Part shown: positions 12,343-20,911 of the stretch, one piece after another | Position numbering within the stretch: the stretch's first letter is position 1 | Layout: each line of letters opens with the position of its first letter | Origin: Penium margaritaceum | Taxonomy: Eukaryota > Streptophyta > Zygnematophyceae > Desmidiales > Peniaceae | Direction of reading: 5' to 3' | Assembly (NCBI GenBank): GCA_023375785.1 | Contig: SZWC01023365.1 | Span: 6,107-34,152 of the forward strand | DNA length: 28,046 nucleotides | Translations under genes and position numbers: made by a program | Notes under the pieces: model-generated | Databases searched by the model: none | What the model saw: the letters and a program-made list of their open reading frames with translations, nothing else | What the model was told of the DNA's origin: nothing

Positions 12343-12387
12343 CCGGGAAATAGTGGTCGTTTTCCGAAGTTGGGGATGGTAAATGGC

Positions 12388-13045
12388 AAAGTTATGATAC
12401 GCCCCCTTTATCTGTGTTGGTCTCGCAATGCGCCCCAGGGGTAGATGTGTTTCATTTATTAGCCCCGTTTTCTATTTTCTGATATTCATGAGCCCTGCTT
12501 CCAAAATTTAGATTAACATAAGCCACACGTTCTGTTGCCGCAACTGTAAGTACCCCTAGAGGTATTTTGTAACGGTTCAGTTGTCCATTCTGTCTTTCGA
12601 TTTTGTGTTTTCTCTTTATAAATTACGCTTTCCCTATATTTTGAATGGTGTCTTGTCCACGTGGTCATTTCATGTATGGAAACGAATGGAACCCTGTTGT
12701 GACGGTTGTCGTCTTGTGGTGGTGCTTCCCTTGGAATATTATGAATATTTTTTCGAAAAGTCGACGTGCAACATGGTTTACATAAACAAACCAACCACTC
12801 GAAAGAAAAGCTATCTCAGACCCCGTTCTATTCACAATGTTGTGCATGCTTTGTTTTGACAAAAGAAAAAGCAGTCGCATTGCGCACCCAGGGGTACATG
12901 TTAATGAAACCATGAACCCCACGTCGACGGGGTACATTGTTTGTACGTAGTCATCCCCTAGGTGCTCATGGAGATCAAAAAAATCATCAGTGGCATCCGT
13001 GGATCGTATCCTGCCCCCCGGGGTATTCCGATATTTAAAAATGAA
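12388..13045 (+). repeat. Long direct repeat, copy 2
   Basis: Same-orientation partner of 8904-9595, with visibly higher GC in its last 150 bases. It begins 45 bases after the right end of the TIR element. Overlapping readings of 90-97 residues on both strands here are not supported as genes, because the corresponding frames in the other copy contain stops and the shared segments change residues without constraint. Confidence 0.8.
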
Positions 13046-13082
13046 TTCCGTGGCCCATGGGGGCCAATGTTTCCAAAACGGG

Positions 13083-13180
13083 GGATTGTAAAAGTTCTCT
13101 CTCCGGAAACGGGGTCTCTGAGTATTTTCCAGGATGGTAAAAGATCTCTCGCCGGAAACGGGGTCTCTGAGGATATTCCT
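13083..13180 (+). repeat. 49-bp tandem duplication
   Basis: Two adjacent copies start at 13083 and 13132, each containing ggtaaaag or tgtaaaag, then ccggaaacggggtctctgag and a ttcc end. They differ at only a few positions, so this is a recent local duplication compared with the surrounding repeats. Confidence 0.8.
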
Positions 13181-14639
13181 GTTGCTTCTGCTTGTCGTCC
13201 GTTTACTGAAGGGAATCTCGCGACCCCTCGACGTGCTAGACAGCGGTGCACATGATCATACTGGCGTCAGATCTCCGAGCGTTTTGGAGAACTTTGCCAG
13301 AGAGCGTCGCCTAAGCCGAAGCGCGTGCTGGAGACAATCCGTCGATGAAAATGAGCGTCCAACATCGAATATTTAGATGGTTCATATGTACAAACACAGC
13401 ATACATTTTGTTCTCTGGGCGGAAAACGCTCGCGAACCAGACCTGAAGGGTTTGTTGTGCTGCACGGGAATCGACTTTTTCATTCGAAGTACTTGCTGTC
13501 CCGGGTCCCGCGCTTCCAGACGGAACCAAGGTTTCCGAGGCAGGCGCGTGGCACGAACTTTCACTCGCCCGAACCGAGGCTTTGGCTCGGAAACAACTTT
13601 TCTGGAAGGATGTAGCCTCAACGTTGAACCTGCGTTCTGGATTCTATGGTCACAACCGACTGATGCGGGAGGCAACCTCAGAAGCTCTTGTGGAGGTTGA
13701 TCCCGGCTCTAGTATGTTTTAAACGTGGGTGGGATAGGGTCGAGATACGAATGTTTCAACTATGAAGTGAAGGTGGGTAGGATTCGAAATATGTATGTTG
13801 TCTCTTGAATGATAAATTATCACAGTGGGTGGCTTTGCGCTCACCATAGCCGACTCCGGAAAATGGCCCATCTAACATTGACTTGCAGTAGATTCGCCGA
13901 ATTTCCCGTCGCATTCCAGTTCCACATCAAACCATTATTTTCACGTTCAAAAGATTTGGGAGACTAAACTCCCCTTTCGTTGAAAGAGAACCTTCTGGGC
14001 CCCGTTACAGCGAGGCCTTGGAGGTGCCCGAACCTTAATGAAACCCACAACCCCTTAATGCTACGAGGGGGGTTTCATGGAATTGCTTTTCTTCGAATGC
14101 TTGAAAGGATTTACCGGGTTGTGAGGCGGGACTACCGTGAGTCAAAACCCACAAGGTGAAATACAAAACGTTTCTTGGGAAAAAGGTGTAGCGCTTCGGA
14201 TCAGGTATACAGGCGCGTTATTTCTCCGTACCGTACTGCCGCCTAAATTCTAAAACCATTTTCAGAAGTTAAGAAAAAAAATCGCATTTTTTCAATAGAC
14301 CAGGCTTGCATTTTGGACCGCTGCCGAGGAAGGGTGCCCCCCCTATATTCCAAATTCCCTGTTCGCCTCCTCGCATGGACACCATTCTAGCGAACATCGG
14401 GCTGACTTGGCCAGACTACGCGCACTGCGAGCGCTCACAAAGCATGCACTGCTGGTGCGACTAGAGGAAAACATTAATCAACTTGTCGTTCTTAAAATCC
14501 TTTGCGGATCGGAATTTTTCAACAACCGTTTTGCAAAGAAATTTCCCCCCGCTCCCGAGGCAGCCTGAACTGAGTTATAGACCGGTCCCGAAACTGAGAA
14601 TAGTTAATTAGTTTCCAAATTTGGACGGGATAAGTACCA
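13181..14639. other. Non-coding stretch, unassigned
   Basis: Moderate GC. Two overlapping readings of about 100 residues on opposite strands at 13377-13700 have arginine/glycine-rich composition and no recognisable domain. A small hairpin is visible near 14038-14080 (atgaaaccc with gggtttcat). Near 13725 and 13771 two similar gtgggt-containing blocks suggest another short degenerate duplication. I see no gene. Confidence 0.45.
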
Positions 14640-15230
14640 TGCAGCTACGCTGTCTGACAAGCAAAAACTGTGGCAAACGCATGTGCCTTTTTTTTAAATG
14701 CATGTTTAATCAAGGTAGAGGAAGAATTATGATTTCGAGTTCATGTTAGCTTAGAAGAGGGTGTATGCTAGAGACTACTGCCCTCGTGGTTACCTATCAT
14801 AGAATTTGATCGGAAGTCCAATGAAGAGTACACAAAATCAGTAGACAACCATGTGTGGCTGATTTCGATACATCCTTCCGTTGATTCACAAATGGAATTT
14901 CCTTTGTATTTGTTTTTTACCTTTGGAAATCCCTTATGGTTGATTTATCAAACATGTAGCCTCCTTTGGTTTGTCGAGTTTTAGTTGTGACAGTTAACGA
15001 ACGTTTCGTGGACTACGCATAACATGGATACTTCTTTAACATTGTTGTTACCTTGTTTGCCACTATTTGCCTCAATCGTAGTCAACGAATTTCTTTGCTT
15101 TAGCAGGTGCCCTGCACCATCGCCCTGAACAAGTTGCTTAGAGGATTTGGAGAATATATCGTTTCAATTATCGGCGTTTTGCATGTATGAGGATGTGCCA
15201 TGAAATCAGCAAGAGTTCCGGTATCTGGGA
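14640..15230 (+). repeat. Dispersed repeat, copy 2
   Basis: Plus-strand partner of the inverted copy at 4400-5045. It holds the same ordered blocks: gaagaattatg, catagaatttga, acaaccatgtgtgg, aaatcccttatggttgattt, tacgcataacatgg, tttgcctcaa, accatcgccctgaacaag and gtgccatgaaatc. The upstream and downstream flanks do not match those of the other copy. Confidence 0.75.
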
Positions 15231-15389
15231 CATAAGGGAAAACACTGGTATCTGAGCTGTGAGAAATGCTCTCTTTAGGCATTCGCTCTTTGGACCCACG
15301 GTGGGCCACCTCTCTCCGTGCCACTCTCATGTACACGCACTGTGGTGTCTTCCACACACAGTGGTGTCTTTGGCGCCTCGGTCCATTGG

Positions 15390-15960
15390 GCGTAACCTAG
15401 GATGCATCTAGGGCTCAACAAGGGCACAACCGAGCAGCAAGTAGGCCATAACCACAACACGGCTCGGGTGTAAGAAGGGGACAAAATTGGATTCAACAGG
15501 AACACACCTAAGGAGCATCTAGCATGCAACATGGAAACAACGGAGGCTCAATTACGACACACGGAGGGCGCAACTAGAAAGCAACCAAGGTGGATGTTTG
15601 GAAAAACTAGGACCCATATAGGGCACAACTTTGACCCAAATAGGCGTACCCTGCCTGTAACTGGGGCGTAACTATGACGAAATTAAGGTGTCAGTAGGGC
15701 ACAACTAGGAAGTAACTTGGGCTTTAATAGGGCGAAACTAGACTGCAAACAGTGCACAAATAGGTCGCTACTAGGGCACAACTAGGTGCCAACTTGGTTG
15801 ACATTATTGCGCAACATGGTCACAACTCGAGCACAATACGAGTAGAGCTACAACTAGGGCACAAAGAGTGTGCAACTATGGTGTAGCTATGGTACATCTG
15901 GGGCACAACCAAGATAAAACTATGGCTTAGCTAGGGTGCAACAAGTGCGTAACTTGGGGA
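15390..15960 (+). repeat. Degenerate minisatellite, agggcacaacta-like
   Basis: Short words related to agggcacaacta recur every 10-13 bases over about 570 bp, in forms such as gggcacaact, gggcgaaacta, ggtgcaaca and gggcgtaact. The best copies (gggcaca) start at 15621, 15697, 15774, 15857 and 15901, so a higher-order spacing of about 76-83 bp may be superimposed. Strongly degenerate; no gene is seen in it. Confidence 0.65.
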
Positions 15961-16514
15961 GTTATGATTGATTGGGTTCGTTTTGTACGCTGTCAAATTG
16001 GTGTATAGTTCTGCGTGATGGTGTATGAAGGTTGGCTGAAGTTTTTGACATGGGGTACACCTATGTGTTGAGTGCATGGGGGGAGTGAATGGGGTAATGC
16101 GTGGGGCATGCATACAAGTGTACACTGCCATGGGTTACTGATGTTGTATGGGAATGCACAGACACTGATGGGGTAATGCGTGGGGCATGCATACAACTGT
16201 TCATGCACAAGCAGGCCCGTGAGTTTGTCGAGGATGCGGCGAGCCGCAGAAGATGGAGTTTGAGAGGCCAGTCCAATAACTACCATCATCAAGTGGAGGG
16301 GACGGATGCATGAGAGGCATCATGAGTAGAATTACGTTTCTAGTGTTGTCCGTTGTGTAACTTTGGGCCTGAGATCGCATGATTGCGATGCCAGGTTTCA
16401 ACTGGTAGATAGTAGTGTGGCTACAGTAATTGGGCTGAACCAGGGGCACTGGATTATGCCCAAACACAGAGAGGGCATAGCAAATTAATTGGAGAGGCTC
16501 ATGATCGAGCTCTC
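15961..16514. other. Non-coding stretch upstream of copia element A
   Basis: Contains a 29-bp exact duplication (separate entry) and nothing else recognisable. Short overlapping readings of 60-100 residues on both strands reflect the duplicated gcatgc/tgggg words. Part of this stretch may be the 5' part of the LTR of element A, whose left edge cannot be fixed because no second LTR copy exists in the window. Confidence 0.4.
16089..16196 (+). repeat. 29-bp exact direct repeat, 79 bp apart
   Basis: Identical 29-base copies lie at 16089-16117 and 16168-16196, both containing gcgtggggcatgcatacaa. The intervening 50 bases are unique. Likely a fragment of a small tandem array. Confidence 0.85.
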
Positions 16515-16524
16515 TGTTGGCAGT

Positions 16525-16554
16525 GACGAGAAAGCTTGCGCAAGCTTTCTCGTC
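16525..16554. repeat. Perfect 30-bp palindrome
   Basis: The half-site gacgagaaagcttgc is followed without spacer by its exact reverse complement. Allowing one mismatch it extends to about 34 bp. It sits about 140 bases upstream of the primer site, in what is probably the LTR of element A. Confidence 0.9.
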
Positions 16555-16693
16555 GCTTGCCCGTCACCCTCCTAACTCTTGACACGCTACTCTCTTAAGA
16601 CTTGAGCCATTGTTTTGATCTACTTGTCCCTCCTCTCTTCCCTCAACCGTAGCAGGAGGAGTGTACGTGAGAGAGGCGTGTCGCATCTACCAC

Positions 16694-16705
16694 TGGTATC
16701 AGAGC
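16694..16705 (+). other. Primer binding site of element A (initiator tRNA-Met)
   Basis: The 12 bases tggtatcagagc are the complement of the 3' acceptor end of plant cytosolic initiator tRNA-Met and are the usual primer site of plant copia elements. The LTR probably ends with the ca at 16691-16692, one base upstream. The site fixes the orientation and the LTR/leader border of element A. Confidence 0.85.
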
Positions 16706-17346
16706 AAGGGAAGCATTCCCTCACCCATTGCGAAGGGAAGACACAATCGCGCGGGGTTGGCGGCGGCGACTACTGCTTTTGCTTTGCTAGCAGGAGCTAC
16801 GAAGGCCGCCACGTTGACGGGTGATGCTACAGACGTAGCTGGTGGCATAGCACGTAGTAAGCCACGGCTGCAGCCAGCTTGGCTACAACAGCAGCAGGTC
16901 GCGCAGACCACACGCCAGCCGCAACTACAGCAAACCGGCTGCTACAACAACAGGCGCAGCATTGCAGCCGCCTGTCTTCACAGCCACGGCAGTGGCACTG
17001 CGATCTCACCTTGGATCGCACTTGCGTGGTTGCCACTTGAGTTTTAACAATTGAGCTGTGCCTTGAGCACAACCTGCAGCTGCTCAGCTGCGCGATCAAC
17101 AACAATCGCAGCTGCTGGGCTGTGACGTCAGCAACTCTCACAACCGCTGGGCTGCGACCTAACGACTGGTCGCAGCTGTTGGGCTGCAACTTGAGGAGGA
17201 TCTACGACACTGGAGGCTGAAGTCAGCACGGGTTGTGGTCGTTGGGCTGTACCCCAAGAAACGGCAATTACGTGGCGTTGTTGATGCCAGTCGGCTGCCT
17301 TCACGTCGCCAGCCACTCCACCAACTACAGCGTGGTCAGTTCCGTT

Positions 17347-17407
<61 letters not shown>

Positions 17408-17469
17408 TCTTGGGGCCTCTTGGGGTTGGGATCTACTTCACTCCCTCCCTCACAGCGGTGCACAGCCNC

Positions 17470-17507
<38 letters not shown>

Positions 17508-17699
17508 GGCCTCTTGGGGTTGGGATCTACTTCACTCCCTCCCTCACAGCGGTGCACAGCCAAGACAACTGGAGTCTCCAGGCCTTGGGTCTCATCACGT
17601 AGTTTTCCGGCAGAGCCAGAGGCGAATTGCTGCCGAAATGTTTTTTCGGGAGCACTGCCACTCAGTTTTGGTCTTGGCATCCACCCTTGAGCTTTCCCC
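16706..17699 (+). other. Leader of element A with degenerate repeats
   Basis: About 1 kb between the primer site and the first gag ATG. It is rich in cagc/gctg words; the block gctgggctg or gttgggctg recurs near 17115, 17150, 17180 and 17243, a degenerate local array. CT microsatellites and a duplicated segment with an N follow at 17356-17561. Ser-Leu readings through the CT tracts are artefacts. No separate gene is seen. Confidence 0.6.
17356..17561 (+). repeat. CT microsatellites in a 94-bp duplication containing an N
   Basis: Two TC/CT runs (17356-17403 and 17473-17504) are each followed by the same segment of about 58 bp, starting ttggggcctc and ending gcggtgcacagcc. The two copies are 94 bp apart. 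The single ambiguous base N is at 17468, exactly at the junction between copies. Confidence 0.9.
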
Positions 17700-19284
17700 A
17701 TGTCGGGTACTCAGCCAATGGGTGGGGGTGACTCCCCACCCGCTCCAGATGGGTCTTAGCCTCCTATGAGTCCAGCTACTCAGTGGTTGGACGCCCAGGA
17801 TGCAAAACTGTAGTCACTGAGGCATTGCTTAAAACGGTCCTTGCAAATCAGCGAATGTTGCTGGCCCAAACGCCTCTCCAACCAGTCGGACAAGCGTCTG
17901 GGAGTTCGTCTGCGGCATCTACTTGCGCTTCATCTCAACAACAGCAGCAGCAGCAGCAGCCGGAGCAGCAATAGTAGCAGCAGCAGCAACAACAATCGCA
18001 GTAGCAGCAGCCGCAGCATCAGTAGTCATCTCTAACCGCCCTACAGCTTCAGCAGCAGCAACACCAATACGCGCAAAGTCTGATGCGATCGGTCCCTACA
18101 CACTCTTGTGTGTCACTAGTGTCCTTGCTGCAGTGCTACGCACCACCCGTGCGACAGTAAGCTGGCTCTGGGGGCACAGCGTTGTCAGGCCTGGTCATGC
18201 CGACGGGACGTCCGGTGAAGGATTTTGAGTCCCCACCTCCCCGGTACTCGGACGCGATTGGGTTCGAGGTTTGGGAGCTCCAGTTTCACACTTGGGCTAT
18301 GGGAGAAGGGTTGCCGCCCTACTATTCAACCGACTACAATGCCACGGATAAAGCACAGTTTGTTGCAGCAGCCCGTGCTGTCTGTGTCCTTGTCCTCGCC
18401 TTTCCAAGGGACTCCATTTTGGATGTCAAACCCTATGTGGCTGATTTTACTGGGCAGGGTGTAGACCCTTTTGGGGGGTGGCAGCTCGTTCTCACCACTC
18501 ATCAGAGGGTCGGTGAGGCTGATCTGAACAAGGGTATTTGAGAGTTCACCTCTCTACGCCAGGGAGAGACCGAGGTGGAGGACGCCTACAGGCGTCGTGC
18601 ATTGCGTGCATACACTCGTCTAGGGACGCAGATGCCTCCGTAGTACTCGACACTGGCTACGATCATGTTGGGGGCACATGAGAAGTACTCGGATCTCTTC
18701 CAGTACTTCGAGCCCACGGTGCTGATGAGCAAGGGGGAGACAAGCACTCTGCTTCCTTGGACATGTGACTATCACGTGCGAGTGGCAGGACGCTATCTTC
18801 CTCCCATTGGTCGCGTCACAACAGCCATGGGTACTCCGACGGCCCCATCCTCCGTTCACTCGTCTTTGCCACCTCTGCCCTCCTCCGCTTCTCCTCCATC
18901 AAGTGGTGGTGTAGCGGTGGTGCTCGGCAAGGGGAAGAAAGGAAAGGGGAAGAAAGGGGGGAAGGGGTTGCAGGGGTCCTCGGGAGCTTTCGGTGTTGGC
19001 CTACGCCACTACAACTATGGAGGCGACCACAAGTGGCAGGTGTGTACGCGCGAGCATGACTTTGCCAAGATTGGACGAGCGATGCATTACGCATGGCAGG
19101 CTCGCGCGAGTCATCGCAGTGGCTCCTCGAGCCCATCCATGAGCGGTCCGGGCAGGGCGCACATGACTATTGCTTCATCACCCAAGACAGAGCTACTTGA
19201 CCCTCGTATCGCAGAGCTAGAGCGGGCGCTCGCAATGTCCTTCCGCACCGACGCTACTCCACTACTCAGGGAGGTGCGAGTTGC
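17700..19284 (+). pseudogene. gag: gag of copia element A (nucleocapsid polyprotein), broken
   Basis: The reading starts at the ATG at 17700, shifts frame near 17810 and then follows one frame to about 19284. A glutamine-rich tract (17936-18060, CAG/CAA codons) is followed by a structural core whose block DFE.PPPRY, then W..QF..W, matches the gag of element B. A Lys-Gly-rich segment (18928-18970) precedes the zinc knuckle near 19010-19050. There, element B has two cysteines where A has histidine/tyrosine (HYNYGGDHKWQVC), so the knuckle would not bind zinc. In-frame stops are TAG at 17757, 17972, 17975, 18002, 18023 and 18641, TAA at 18158 and TGA at 18539. At 18641 and 18539 the element B sequence has Gln and Arg at the aligned positions. 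The frame changes again near 19285. Confidence 0.8.
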
Positions 19285-20410
19285 ATGCAGAGGACCGAGG
19301 GACCCACTGTTTGCACTATTGCCAGTATGCATGGCCCTATGTGTGATGGGATGGTGTTGCACTCTGTGGAGGATGTTGTCTCCAGTGACGTGCCGTTGTG
19401 GATCGATTCTGTGGCTGATCGTGCATGTTCTGATTCTGCACAAACCGCGTCTTCCTCGGATGGTTTCGTCGCGTTGTGCTTTGTGTCCCCAACTAAGCGC
19501 GTCCCGGATGACACAGGTGCCACCCATCACATGACTTGTCGTCGCGCTGATTTTGTCTTGCTTGGCCCTGTTGGCTCTGTCCGCTTTGTGCGGGGTCGGG
19601 TCAACAACTTCGCATGCATGGGGTTGGGACTGTTCGCTTTGATGGTCCTGCCGGTCCTGTTTTTTTTCTCCGATGTGTTGTATGTTCCCGACCTCGAGTT
19701 GAGTCTCTTGTCTCTTCCTACCTTCGACCATCTCGGTCTCACTGTCACACATGCTGATGGTGTGTCCACTATCAGTGTGTGCGTTCGACTGGATGTGTGG
19801 TGCTTCGTGGTGTTGCAGTCTGGAGTCTGTACCATGTCCCACGTCATGTTGTTGCGTCTTCGACGCAGCCTGCACGTGTGCATGTCACTGGCACACTGTC
19901 TGTCACGCATCAGCAGTTGTTGGATCGCCGTCTTTGTCATGTGCATTCTGCCGTCATTGAGTCTCTCGTTCATGTCAAGCCTGCTCTTGGTCTTGAGCCG
20001 GCTTCTTTCGAGAAGCCTTGTCAGACGGATTGTTTTGCGTCTCCAAGGGAAAATGCATCAGGCAACGTTTCCCCCTTCCCAATCTTCTACATCCTGACCT
20101 TTGGAACTCGTGCATGGTGATCTCATGGGCCCTTTGCCCACAGAGTCTCATGCCGAGCGTGGCTTGTATGTTCTCAATCTCACTGATGATTTCTCCCACT
20201 TTCGTTGGGTTTTTCGCCTACGCCGCAAAAGCGATGCAGCGCACACCATTCGGCGCTGGTTGGTGCAGGCAGAACGCCAGACCAACCAGCGCTTGGACCG
20301 TTTTTGGTCCGATCGTGGGGGAGAATTTATGGGGCTTGCCGCTACCTCTTCCGCGGAGCAAGGTGTCACCCATGAACTCTCCGCTCCTTATACGCCACAG
20401 TAAAATGGCG
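19285..20410 (+). pseudogene. pol: Protease-integrase part of pol, copia element A, truncated
   Basis: The protease active site DTGATHH is at 19510-19530, and downstream blocks such as LYVPDLELSLLS are shared with element B. The integrase N-terminal zinc region (H-Q-LL-RRLCH) continues in another frame after a shift near 19770, and at least one more indel lies near 20035-20050. The catalytic core follows in frame: Asp in GDLMGPLP (20119), the TDDF block (20182-20193) and Glu in DRGGEF (20323-20325), so the DDE triad is intact. Stops are TGA at 20095 (Arg in element B) and TAA at 20401 (Gln in the usual PQQNGV motif). The reading ends at NGV, immediately before the LTR of element B. Everything from late integrase onward is missing. 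Confidence 0.85.
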
Positions 20411-20911
20411 TGTTTGATAATAGCATTAGCAGAGAGAGATAACAAATGACAGGTCCATGGCCTAAACACCTGTGGTGGTGCACAGGGGGTGTCGCACGAG
20501 GCGGTCCAAGAGCTGTCCTAAAACCGGTCCAAAACCACTGTTTTGGCCATAAGTCTGCGCACACATGTCAGAATGCTACGCCGTCTGAACCTAGACGTGC
20601 AGGATCACAAGAGGGACGCTACGACTGGTCACATGCATGCATCCATCATCAGACGGTGGACACGCAATGCAAAAACATGCAAATTGGGCTCATGGCCAGT
20701 CCGCCGAAAAGACTCCTGACGGCTGGAGAAAGACAGCAGGGAGTCCCGACAGTGTCCAGGGCTCTGGAACAGTACTCGGCCAGCTCCAAGCTGGCAGTCC
20801 GCCACCCGTCGTCCCTCTGATGTCACCAGGGCCCGCCTCAGGGATCTCCACGAGTATGGACACGGCTGAGTGGTCACACTAGACTGTACAAGAACGTCAC
20901 AAATCACAACA
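20411..20911 (-). repeat. 3' LTR of copia element B
   Basis: On the minus strand it starts TGTTGTGATTTG and ends TATCAAACA, giving the TG...CA ends and a short inverted terminal repeat (TGTTG/CAAACA). It is 501 bp long. It is bounded on one side by a polypurine tract and on the other by the interrupted integrase of element A, both as expected for an inserted LTR. A ctcatacac-type satellite word or a clear TATA box is not seen. No second copy is present in the window, so the limits rest on structure, not on LTR-LTR alignment. Confidence 0.8.

Larger units (their letters stand above)
16515..20410 (+). mobile_element. Ty1/copia retrotransposon A, 3'-truncated
   Basis: Read left to right it has a probable 5' LTR end, a primer site matching initiator tRNA-Met, a leader of about 1 kb, gag with a degraded zinc knuckle, an aspartic protease motif, and integrase. 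The protease-integrase order directly after gag is that of Ty1/copia. The reading is cut at 20410 inside integrase by the LTR of element B. Reverse transcriptase, RNase H and the 3' LTR are absent from the window. The left edge at the TGTTGG word (16515) is a guess; only the right end of the LTR, just before 16693, is anchored by the primer site. At least nine in-frame stops and several frameshifts make it inactive. Confidence 0.85.

Noticed and set aside
8904..13045. Direct repeats as an LTR pair
   Set aside because: No TG...CA ends, no primer site, no polypurine tract and no retroelement gene between them.
12513..13255. Overlapping 90-97 residue readings
   Set aside because: The aligned frame in the other repeat copy has stops, and the shared part changes residues as freely as silent sites.
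17233..17769. Ser-Leu-rich readings of 150-178 residues
   Set aside because: Produced by CT microsatellites and an N in the leader of element A.
19111..19973. Long antisense readings of 254 and 148 residues
   Set aside because: Lie opposite the recognisable gag and protease-integrase sequence of element A.
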